From: Bacillota bacterium
GTDB lineage: Bacteria; Bacillota; Bacilli; Bacillales_A; Planococcaceae
Assembly (NCBI GenBank): GCA_023405135.1
Contig: JAEXYZ010000030.1
Location: forward strand, 1 to 23,136
Direction: 5' to 3'
Length of the DNA stretch: 23,136 bases
The notes under the pieces were generated by a model that saw only the letters and a program-made list of their open reading frames with translations, did no database searches and had not been told where the DNA came from. The position numbers and the translations under genes are program-made. Of this stretch, positions 7,962-14,438 are shown piece after piece. How positions within the stretch are numbered: the first letter of the stretch is position 1; each line of letters starts with the position of its first letter.

Positions 7962-7990
7962 ATTATGCTCCTTTTAAAAAAATATTGCAA
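7962..7990 (-). promoter_or_regulatory. Promoter of ALDH-DUF779 operon
   Basis: On the minus strand the -35 is TTGCAA (7990-7985) and the -10 is CATAAT (7967-7962), with a 17-bp spacer. The -35 is embedded in the cre box. Confidence 0.55.
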
Positions 7991-7999
7991 ACGTTTACA
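7986..7999. promoter_or_regulatory. cre box (CcpA operator)
   Basis: TGCAAACGTTTACA fits the catabolite-responsive element consensus TGNNANCGNTNNCA at every fixed position. It covers the -35 of the aldehyde dehydrogenase operon, a position that normally gives repression by CcpA-HPr(Ser-P). Confidence 0.8.
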
Positions 8000-8122
8000 A
8001 CTTGGAATTTTTTCAATTTTCTATGGATAACACTTTATATTTATTACCTCTAGAGATTTATAAATAATTATTCAAGCTTTTATTTTCCCGTCTTTTAAAT
8101 AAAAAGATTCTATCGGTTAATT

Positions 8123-8155
8123 GTTCATATTCAGTTCATATATGACTTTTATAAT
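8123..8155 (+). promoter_or_regulatory. Direct-repeat operator and -10 of ABC transporter
   Basis: GTTCATAT occurs twice, at 8123-8130 and 8134-8141, exactly 11 bp apart, one helical turn. A TATAAT (8150-8155) follows at a distance where a good -35 is missing. The layout is typical of activation by an OmpR-family response regulator. Such a regulator (now broken) is encoded just downstream at 9553-10227. Confidence 0.5.
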
Positions 8156-8200
8156 CCAACTGTAAGTGAAATAAAAGTAACAACAAACAGGAGGATTATA

Positions 8201-8664
8201 ATGAACAAACAATATAGTAACAAATCAAACGGGGAATGGGCAGTTGAAGCGCGTGGACTCATAAAAACCTTTGGGGATAATCGAGCAGTAGATGGCGTTG
8301 ATTTGAATGTTCCTACTGGCTCCATTTATGGAGTACTTGGTCCAAATGGAGCAGGTAAAACGACGACGATTAGAATGCTAGCAACATTATTGCGCCCAGA
8401 TGCAGGTTCTGCAAAGATTTTCGGATATGATGTGGCGAAGGATTCGCAAATTGTCCGTCAATTAATTGGAGTAACCGGTCAATACGCTTCAGTGGATGAA
8501 TCTCTTAGTGCTACCGAGAACCTGATTATCTTCGCAAGACTGCTAGGGTTAGGTCGTCTGGATGCAAAACGTAAAGCAAATGAATTACTGGAGATGAAGT
8601 ATTTTTAACTATTACCGGTGAAGGTGTAACCGAGTCAAATCATAATAAGGAAGTGATTATCTAA
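8201..8664 (+). pseudogene. DrrA-type ABC transporter ATPase, internal deletion
   Basis: The N-terminal 130 residues are a normal drug-efflux ABC ATPase, with EARGLIKTFGDNRAVDGV, Walker A GPNGAGKTTT (about 47-56) and Q-loop VTGQYASVDESLSATEN. After ANELLE (about 8592) the sequence jumps, out of frame, to the family's C-terminus: EVFLTITGEGVTESNHNKEV, stop at 8662-8664. The signature motif, Walker B and H-loop are gone. About 165-175 of roughly 320 residues are missing. The truncated frame stops at 8608 after 135 aa. The old stop overlaps the permease ATG (TAATG). RBS AGGAGG before 8201 is intact. It cannot hydrolyse ATP as it stands. Confidence 0.88.
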
Positions 8665-9389
8665 TGATTAAACAATTAACAATATCAGTTTCGGAAAAAC
8701 TGTTAAGAAATAAATCCATTTTCAAACAAGCAGTGCAAAATTCATTAACGATGGCTTATCGTGGTTTATTAAAAATACGTCGAACACCTGAACAATTATT
8801 CGACGTAACGTTTCAACCAATTATTTTCACTTTAATGTTTACGTATATTTTTGGTGGAGCTATTGCAGGGAATGTAGAAAACTATTTACCAATAATTATT
8901 CCAGGTATTCTTGTTCAAACTATTATTACAACTTCAGTTGTCACGGGTACCCAGCTTCGCGAGGACATGGATAAAAGGGTATTTGACCGCTTTAAATCAT
9001 TACCAATTGCTCGTATAGCCCCCTTAGCTGGAGCTTTGCTTGCTTATACAATCCGTTACACAATTGCAACAGTACTTACCTTTTCTATGGGATTTGTTTT
9101 AGGCTACCGTCCTGAAGGTGGTCTAGACTCAGTTATTATTGCTGGACTACTAGTCATTGCTTGTGCGTGGGCAATCAGTTGGATTTTTGCCTTCTTTGGT
9201 GTCATTTCTCGTACTGCTTCTAGTGTACAGGGTATTTCGATGATGGTCCTTTTCCCGCTAACATTCCTTTCGAATGCATTTGTGCCGGCAGATACAATGC
9301 CAAACTGGTTGCAATGGTTTGTAAAAATTAATCCAATTTCACATCTTGTTACAGCTGTCAGAGACTTAGCCAATTCTGGTAGGAAATAA
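8664..9389 (+). pseudogene. DrrB-type ABC-2 permease, C-terminus lost
   Basis: An ABC-2 membrane subunit partnering the DrrA-type ATPase. The 241 residues include RRTPEQLFDVTFQPIIF (about 42-58) and the DKRVFDRFKSLPIARIAPL loop (about 103-121). There are about five hydrophobic spans and the conserved PLTFLSNAFVPADTMPNWL and INPISHLVTAVRDL. The protein then ends abruptly (ANSGRK, stop), where the family continues for about 30 more residues through a final membrane helix ending near VRAYMRK. Precisely that piece is found in reverse orientation at 9454-9549. Start codon overlaps the ATPase stop. Without a functional ATPase the transporter is presumably dead. Confidence 0.8.
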
Positions 9390-9417
9390 AGGAATCGCTA
9401 ACTAGCTTGCGATTCCT
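9390..9417. terminator. Hairpin after the permease, tail on the minus side
   Basis: AGGAATCGC and GCGATTCCT form a perfect 9-bp stem with a 10-nt loop. The T-rich tail (TTTATTT) follows the stem on the minus strand, not the plus. It therefore fits a terminator for the inverted permease tail at 9454-9549 and supports the view that this segment has been turned round. Confidence 0.5.
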
Positions 9418-9453
9418 AATTAACTTTATTCTACACTACTACACAATCTCCAC

Positions 9454-9549
9454 CTAAGCCTTGCGCATATAGGCACGAACTGTAATAGGTGCAAAAATAA
9501 TCACTATTACAGCTGCACCTATAAGAGAAATGATTAAATCCCATCCTAC
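9454..9549 (-). pseudogene. Inverted C-terminal fragment of ABC-2 permease
   Basis: Read on the minus strand, these 96 bases encode 31 residues plus a stop: VGWDLIISLIGAAVIVIIF followed by APITVRAYMRKA. This is the last membrane helix and tail of a DrrB-type permease. Upstream of the Val codon the frame has no start and runs into the response-regulator sequence. The plus-strand permease next door lacks exactly this part. Either a local inversion moved the tail, or it is the stump of a second, opposite-facing transporter. Confidence 0.75.
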
Positions 9550-9552
9550 TAA

Positions 9553-10227
9553 AAAATATTAATTGCAGATGATGATCCGCATATTAGGGAATTAGTTCGT
9601 GTCATTCTTTCTAAAGAGGGATTATCGATTGCAGAGGCGGCAGATGGAAAAGCAGCACTCTTATTATTAGAAAAAGAAAAAATGGATTTAATTATCTTAG
9701 ATATTATGATGCCAAATATGGACGGCTGGGCATTTTGCCAGGAGGTTCGGACTTATTATTCAGAAACTCTTCCCATTTTAATGCTAACGGCAAAAGGGGA
9801 AACTGCGCAAAAAGTAAAAGGATTTAATCTTGGAGCAGATGATTATTTAGTAAAACCATTTGATGTAGATGAACTAGTAGCAAGGGTAAAAGCGCTCCTC
9901 AAACGTTATCAAATTACCATCTCCAATCGAATTGAAATCGGAAACGTTATAATTGATCGAGCTTCCTACACGGTTTCGATTGAAAATGAAACAATTACGT
10001 TACCTTTAAAAGAATTTGAGCTGTTGTTTAAGCTAGCTACACATCAGCAAAAGACTTTTTCAAGGGAACAATTAATTGAAGATATTTGGGGTTTTGATTA
10101 TGAGGGTGATGAACGTACGATTGATGTTCATATTAAACGGTTGCGGCAAAGATTTCCACAAGACAAATGCCCTTTTAAAATTACAACAATCCGAGGACTT
10201 GGTTATCGACTGGAGGTAACAAGTTAA
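9553..10227 (+). pseudogene. OmpR-family response regulator, start codon lost
   Basis: The frame from 9553 reads KILIADDDPHIRELVRVIL, the normal N-terminus of a receiver domain, but the preceding codon is TAA and no ATG, GTG or TTG lies before the acidic pocket. The rest is intact: phospho-acceptor Asp in LIILDIMMP (codon at 9700), Thr in MLTAKG, Lys in YLVKPFD, then a winged-helix DNA-binding domain with LPLKEFELL, EDIWGFDYEGDERTIDVHIKRLR and TTIRGLGYRLE. The first internal ATG (9682) would remove the acidic pair and half the receiver. The stop overlaps the kinase ATG by one base. Its promoter and RBS are also gone, replaced by the inverted fragment. Confidence 0.85.
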
Positions 10228-11300
10228 TGTTGCTTAAGATTCTTAAACGATTATCTGGGTTTTTAGCTGTTGCAACCATTTTACTTTTAGCGTGGTCATG
10301 TGCCTACTGGTTAACATCATGGTTTTATCAGGTAATTCAGTACACGCCTCATGAATTTACTAGACTGTTAATCGGTTCGTTTTTAGGCTTCTTCCTATTT
10401 GGCTGTATTGTTTTTTTAATTACGAGAAATCCGTGGGTAAAATCAAGACAAGATAAATTCTTATATCCAATCATTCAGGCTATGAAAATGATGGCAGAAG
10501 GAAATTTTAATATTGATTTTTCATTTTATTTGACTCAATTTCGTGATCGAGATAATCATCCATATTATAAAATTGTTGAAAGTATCAATCATATGGCAAC
10601 GAAGTTAGGGGAAATGGAGGAAATGCGGCAAGAATTCATCTCAAATGTTTCCCATGAAATCCAATCACCGCTAACATCAATTAGTGGTTTTGCCCATGCT
10701 TTAAAAAATGAAGATTTGAGTCCCGAAGAGCGCAAACATTACTTGCAAATTATAGAGATGGAGAGTAAACGACTATCTAAATTAAGTGAAAATCTCTTAA
10801 AGCTCACTTCATTAGAGTCCGAACATTTATCTCTTGAAAGAAAAAGTTACCGATTAGATCATCAGCTTCGCCGTATTATTCTTGCTAATGAACCACAATG
10901 GGCAGAGAAAGAAATAAACATGGATATTTCACTTGAAAACATAGTGGTCATAGCAGATGAAGAATTAATGGATCAAGTATGGACTAACCTAATCCACAAT
11001 AGCATTAAATTTACGCCTAAAGCTGGTACAATCACGATCAAGGCATTCCAAGCAGATAAAAGTCAATTAATCGTAAAAATAATCGATACGGGAATAGGCA
11101 TGGAGAAAGACGAATTGATGCACATTTTCGAGCGATTTTATAAAGCTGATAAATCGAGGAATCGTTATGGAGGAGGAAGCGGCCTTGGACTATCAATCGT
11201 CAAAAAAATTATCGATTTACACCAAGGTGAAATACAGGTCCACAGTGAACTTGAAAAAGGAACAGAAATAACAGTTACGTTAAAAGCGGTTGTAGAATAA
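10227..11300 (+). CDS. Two-component sensor histidine kinase
   Basis: A 357-aa membrane kinase. Two membrane spans (about 10-30 and 45-65) enclose a very short outer loop, an arrangement seen in Bacillota kinases that sense cell-envelope or antibiotic stress. A linker/HAMP-like region leads to the HisKA domain with FISNVSHEIQSPL; the phospho-His is residue 143. The ATPase domain has NLIHNSIKFTP (N box), DTGIGM (G1), FERFYKADKS (F box) and GGGSGLGLSIVKKI (G2). GGAGGT lies upstream and the start overlaps the regulator stop. All catalytic motifs are intact, but the partner regulator and the neighbouring transporter are broken, so it may have no output. Confidence 0.9.
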   Translation: MLLKILKRLSGFLAVATILLLAWSCAYWLTSWFYQVIQYTPHEFTRLLIGSFLGFFLFGCIVFLITRNPWVKSRQDKFLYPIIQAMKMMAEGNFNIDFSFYLTQFRDRDNHPYYKIVESINHMATKLGEMEEMRQEFISNVSHEIQSPLTSISGFAHALKNEDLSPEERKHYLQIIEMESKRLSKLSENLLKLTSLESEHLSLERKSYRLDHQLRRIILANEPQWAEKEINMDISLENIVVIADEELMDQVWTNLIHNSIKFTPKAGTITIKAFQADKSQLIVKIIDTGIGMEKDELMHIFERFYKADKSRNRYGGGSGLGLSIVKKIIDLHQGEIQVHSELEKGTEITVTLKAVVE

Positions 11301-11305
11301 AAAAC

Positions 11306-11338
11306 TAACTGACTAAATTAAAGTCAGCTAGCTAATTT
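11306..11338 (+). terminator. Weak terminator after the kinase
   Basis: TAACTGACT and AGTCAGCTA pair with one mismatch around a 7-nt loop, followed by GCTAATTTTA. It lies just after the kinase stop and before the convergent transporter stump. Confidence 0.5.
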
Positions 11339-11352
11339 TACATTGGATTCTT

Positions 11353-11676
11353 TTACCAAAGTCCAAGAACTTTCCACCATAGTCCACCTATGAGTATCCA
11401 AATAACAATATGGATAATAGAAATAATTAATCCAATTCCCCACCATTTTTCTTGTGTTACATAGCCCGCTCCGAAGAAAACAGGTGCTGGTCCACTACCG
11501 TAATTCGTTAAACATCCAAATAAATTACTAAAAAATGCAAGAACCAGAGCTGAAACTAATGAAGGTGCACCGGCAGCAACAATAACAGAAAGAAAGGCAT
11601 CGTACATTGCACTTACATGCGCGGTGTTACTTGCAAAAAAGTAATGTGAATAAAAATATACAATTGCAAAAATTAA
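11353..11676 (-). pseudogene. DASS (SLC13-type) anion transporter stump
   Basis: The last about 107 residues of a divalent anion:sodium symporter (citrate/succinate/tartrate type). The open frame begins after a TAA at 11677-11679 and reads LIFAIVYFYSHYFFASNTAH, then VSAMYDAFLSVIVAAGAP, ...FSNLFGCLTNYGSGPAPVFFG and a final hydrophobic helix. An internal ATG (11607) would give 84 aa. Complete family members have about 450-500 residues, so roughly three quarters of the N-terminal part are missing. No start or RBS fits. The 266 bases to its right (11677-11942) hold no recognisable remainder of it. Confidence 0.8.
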
Positions 11677-11942
11677 TTAAGGTTTCAATTATGGAATTAG
11701 CCCAATTTAAAGTAGTTTCTAAATCGGAGAGGTTGCAAGAAAACTTTATGAACAGATGTCATAAGAAATAAAGAATTTTTAATAAACATTATTTCTTCTT
11801 AAAATATCAATCACCGAAGTTGAGCTGGGGAAGTGAATCAGATTTAAAATATATTTAAAATCTCCTCAATAAGTCTAATCTATTAGAAATTAAGTACATA
11901 TACTATTTTGAAAATTTAACTTTGATAGGTGGTGAATAAAAT

Positions 11943-12389
11943 ATGCCTTTTTATCCTCCAAATCCTAGAGGGAGATATATCCCTCCAATGTATAGACAAA
12001 GGGTTGCGCCCCCTAATCAATTTCAAAGACGGGAAGATTCATTATTATATCAGAATCAAATGAGAAGACAAGAAAATCCTCTCTTTTATCAGGATCAAAT
12101 GAGAAGACAGGAAAATCCTCTCTTTTATCAGGATCAAATGAGAGGACAGGAAAATCCCTTCTATTATCAAGACCATGCGAGAAGACAGGATGAATCCTTC
12201 TTTTATCAAAATCAAGCAAGAAGACAAAATGACCCATATCTAGGTCAAGAAAATCAACAGCAACCTCAAGCGTCTAGATTTGGAAAATTGCCAGAACATA
12301 TAAATACCCTTTATGGTCATATGGGAACAATCACGAACGGGATTAATATGATGAGACAATTAGGGTCATTTTTTAGTCGCTTTAGATAA
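11943..12389 (+). CDS. Low-complexity repeat protein, YqfQ/VrrA-like
   Basis: A 148-aa basic, Gln/Arg/Tyr-rich cytoplasmic protein. Residues 1-25 (MPFYPPNPRGRYIPPMYRQR) are Pro/Tyr/Arg-rich. Residues about 29-98 consist of 13-residue repeats of the type RRQENPLFYQDQM. The C-terminal 35 residues (KLPEHINTLYGHMGTITNGI, then NMMRQLGSFFSRFR) resemble the conserved tail of Bacillus YqfQ (VrrA) and, less well, YppG; both families are of unknown function and some members are spore-associated. A strong AGGTGGTGA site precedes the ATG. Monocistronic, with a terminator at 12413. The family assignment rests on the C-terminus only. Confidence 0.7.
   Translation: MPFYPPNPRGRYIPPMYRQRVAPPNQFQRREDSLLYQNQMRRQENPLFYQDQMRRQENPLFYQDQMRGQENPFYYQDHARRQDESFFYQNQARRQNDPYLGQENQQQPQASRFGKLPEHINTLYGHMGTITNGINMMRQLGSFFSRFR
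12027..12237 (+). repeat. 39-bp tandem coding repeat (VNTR candidate)
   Basis: Four 39-bp units (12063-12101, 12102-12140, 12141-12179, 12180-12218) are flanked by a 36-bp degenerate copy at 12027-12062 and a partial one after 12219. The first two full units differ at a single base, while the later ones have drifted. The unit is in frame (13 codons), so copy-number change would alter protein length without frameshift. Confidence 0.9.
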
Positions 12390-12412
12390 TTCATCTCGAA
12401 AAATACATTTAC

Positions 12413-12446
12413 ACACATCAATGAATAAACAATTGATGTGTTTTTT
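12413..12446 (+). terminator. Terminator of the repeat-protein gene
   Basis: ACACATCAAT/ATTGATGTGT is a perfect 10-bp stem with a 9-nt loop and then TTTTTT. It lies between convergent genes. Confidence 0.85.
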
Positions 12447-12477
12447 AAATTTAGACCGTTTCTTTGTAGGCCAGAAA

Positions 12478-13194
12478 CTACTTTATACATAAAAAAATTC
12501 TATAATCCCAATATTTCTCATACTTTTGATTAAAATAATAATGTTTTTCCATTATTTCATACAAATCGGGTTTAATAATATTTGAATAATGAAATTCAGG
12601 TGTTGAATAGCTTTGATTTATAGGATGCTTTTTCGATATATGAATATTTTTAAAGCCAGTTTGTTTAAATAGATTTATCCAATCCCTTTCCATAAGGATG
12701 GATTCAAACCCGTAAAACTCCTTTATTTCACTTTCAACTGTAGTTTCAAGGTGATTATTAATGGTTAGTTCATTTGCAATTAAACGACCATCAGCTTTTA
12801 ATAATCGAAAAATTTCTTTAATAGCTAAAGATTTATTAACAAAGGAAAGTACAGATTCAGAGATAATAAGATCAAATGACTGATCTGGTGATGGAATTTT
12901 TTCTATTGAGCCTTGAATAATTTCTACAGGTAAGCTTGCTTCTTTCATCCTTTTTTTAGCTTTTTCAACCATTATCGGATTAATATCTATACCGGTAACT
13001 TTTGCGCCATATGTTTTAGCTAAATAAGCAGCAGTTTGGCCTGTACCACACCCAATATCTAAAATAGAAGTATCCTTAGTAATGCTCTCGTTAATTAACA
13101 TTTCCTTAGTTAGCTCGATGCCACCAGGGTGAGCGCCCCCAACCCCAAATTTGGATAAAAAATCAAGATACTTGGAATTGTGAATTATAATCAC
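12478..13194 (-). CDS. Class I SAM-dependent methyltransferase
   Basis: About 235 aa with a Methyltransf_11-type Rossmann fold. Motif I is ILDIGCGTGQTAAYLA (about 44-59), acidic motif II is VTGIDINPIMVEKAKKRM, and motif IV/post is SFDLIISESVLSFV, followed by KEIFRLLKADGRLI. The N-terminal FGVGGAHPGGIELTKEML resembles a substrate-binding lid found in small-molecule methyltransferases. Substrate unknown. The start is unusual: the only standard start is GTG at 13194, which lies inside the best ribosome binding site (AAGAAGGTGA). The spacing would better fit the ATT codon at 13185-13183 (ATT CAC AAT TCC), suggesting a mutated ATG or a rare ATT start. Confidence 0.8.
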   Translation of the reverse strand: MIIIHNSKYLDFLSKFGVGGAHPGGIELTKEMLINESITKDTSILDIGCGTGQTAAYLAKTYGAKVTGIDINPIMVEKAKKRMKEASLPVEIIQGSIEKIPSPDQSFDLIISESVLSFVNKSLAIKEIFRLLKADGRLIANELTINNHLETTVESEIKEFYGFESILMERDWINLFKQTGFKNIHISKKHPINQSYSTPEFHYSNIIKPDLYEIMEKHYYFNQKYEKYWDYRIFLCIK

Positions 13195-13294
13195 CTTCTT
13201 TAACCGTATTGTATGTATACTATGAGAGTTAAAACAGTATGGTGATAATTATATTGAAGAGTGTTTGTACCACTTCTAATTTTAATGAAATTCT

Positions 13295-13330
13295 CTATCA
13301 ATTTGGTAATTTTATACATCTCATTGATAG
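13295..13330. repeat. Inverted repeat upstream of PanE-like gene
   Basis: CTATCAAT (13295-13302) and ATTGATAG (13323-13330) are perfect 8-bp arms 20 bp apart. The right arm contains TTGATA, a possible -35 for the gene starting at 13389 (TATGCT about 16 bp further). It could be an operator; no cognate regulator is apparent. Confidence 0.35.
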
Positions 13331-13388
13331 ACTTTACATCTTTTTTATGCTATTACAATTATAAAAAGGTGTGGGAGGAGGATTCTTT

Positions 13389-14324
13389 ATGAATATTTTG
13401 GTGCATGGTGCGGGAGCTTTAGGGGTTTATTTTGGTGGGAGACTGTTAGAAGCAGGGCAAAACGTTTCATTTTTTGTAAGAGAAAAACGTGCTATACAAA
13501 TTAAAGAGGAAGGACTTAAAATAAATAGCCCAGAGGGAAATTTTGAAAGTAAAGATATAACAGTTTATACAGTACCTGAACAAGTTCAAAATATTGACTT
13601 AGTAATACTTGCTGTAAAAGGGTATCATCTTGAGCAGGTTATACCGCAAGTTCAAAGAATTATCGAGAGAACAGAAGCATTTGTACTTCCTTTGTTAAAT
13701 GGCATGGAGCATATAGAGAAACTCCAGCAAGCAGTTGGAAAGGAAAAAGTATTAGGAGGTTTTGCCTCAATCATTGCAACGCTAAATGAACAAGGTCACG
13801 TGGAGCATACAAGTGGAAGCAGTACTGTAAAATTTGGGGCTCTTGACGATGAGCAAACAGCAGTATGTAAACATTTAGAAGAGATACATCATCTTGTAAA
13901 AACAAATTTCGTAAGAGAAGAAGATATTTTAAAGCATATGTGGAAAAAATACATATTCATAACTGCATTCTCTGGGGTTACTACGGCAATGCGGCTGCCC
14001 GCTGGTTTTATAGTAAATACAGATGCTTCTTTTACTGTTGCTAAAAATGTAATCTATGAAATGAGTATGTTAGCACAGCAAGAAGGTATTAATTTAACAA
14101 ATCAAGAAGTGGAAAAGATTGTAAATGGATTAAAAGGTTTCAAAGAAGAAGCGACTTCTTCAATGCATCAAGATATGAGAAAAGGACTTCCAATCGAGGT
14201 TGAGCACTTACAGGGAGGGGCATTGCGTTTTGCTGCTAAACATAATGTGTCTGTTCCGGTCATCGAAACGCTATATGGCATATTAAAACCTTACGAAAAT
14301 GGGAAACCGAATATATCAAAGTAA
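13389..14324 (+). CDS. 2-dehydropantoate 2-reductase-like protein (ApbA/PanE family)
   Basis: A 311-aa NADPH-dependent ketopantoate reductase-family protein; the classical reaction gives pantoate for coenzyme A synthesis. It begins MNILVHGAGALGVYFGGRLL, with GAGALG as the nucleotide-binding loop. LVILAVKGYHLEQV carries the family Lys (about 78), and NGMEHIEKL the conserved Asn. The C-terminal domain contains KYIFITAFSGVTTAMRLPAG and SSMHQDMRKGLPIEVEHLQGG with the EVEHLQG signature. The ATG at 13389 was chosen because GGGAGGAGG lies just upstream; six codons of upstream in-frame sequence overlap that site. Isolated from other pantothenate genes, so it may be a paralogue rather than the main PanE. 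Confidence 0.85.
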   Translation: MNILVHGAGALGVYFGGRLLEAGQNVSFFVREKRAIQIKEEGLKINSPEGNFESKDITVYTVPEQVQNIDLVILAVKGYHLEQVIPQVQRIIERTEAFVLPLLNGMEHIEKLQQAVGKEKVLGGFASIIATLNEQGHVEHTSGSSTVKFGALDDEQTAVCKHLEEIHHLVKTNFVREEDILKHMWKKYIFITAFSGVTTAMRLPAGFIVNTDASFTVAKNVIYEMSMLAQQEGINLTNQEVEKIVNGLKGFKEEATSSMHQDMRKGLPIEVEHLQGGALRFAAKHNVSVPVIETLYGILKPYENGKPNISK

Positions 14325-14352
14325 GTACGATAAGCAATCACAAGAAAAAAAG

Positions 14353-14394
14353 AAAGTCACTTCACTATCAGTTAAATAGCGAAATGACTTTTTT
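14353..14394. terminator. Bidirectional terminator between panE-like gene and ahpF
   Basis: An interrupted stem (AAAGTCA, TTC, CTAT pairing with ATAG, GAA, TGACTTT) is followed by TTTTTTATT on plus and by TTTCTTTTTTTC on minus. It can serve both convergent genes. Confidence 0.75.
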
Positions 14395-14438
14395 ATTATA
14401 TATGGGAATATTCATGGCGCAGATAGCTAAACTTCAAA

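Noticed and set aside
7891..8200. Sigma-54 promoter for the aldehyde dehydrogenase
   Set aside because: No TGGCAC-N5-TTGC element was found on the minus strand; a sigma-A type promoter overlapping the cre fits better.
11690..11770. 26-codon plus-strand frame (MELAQFKVVSKS...)
   Set aside because: No ribosome binding site, no terminator and no recognisable similarity; too short to support as a gene.
12013..12237. Two minus-strand frames opposite the 39-bp repeats
   Set aside because: They exist only because the repeat unit has no stops on the reverse strand; no SD and no family resemblance.
12027..12237. Repeated units considered as a CRISPR array
   Set aside because: Units are contiguous with no spacers and are translated in frame as a protein repeat.
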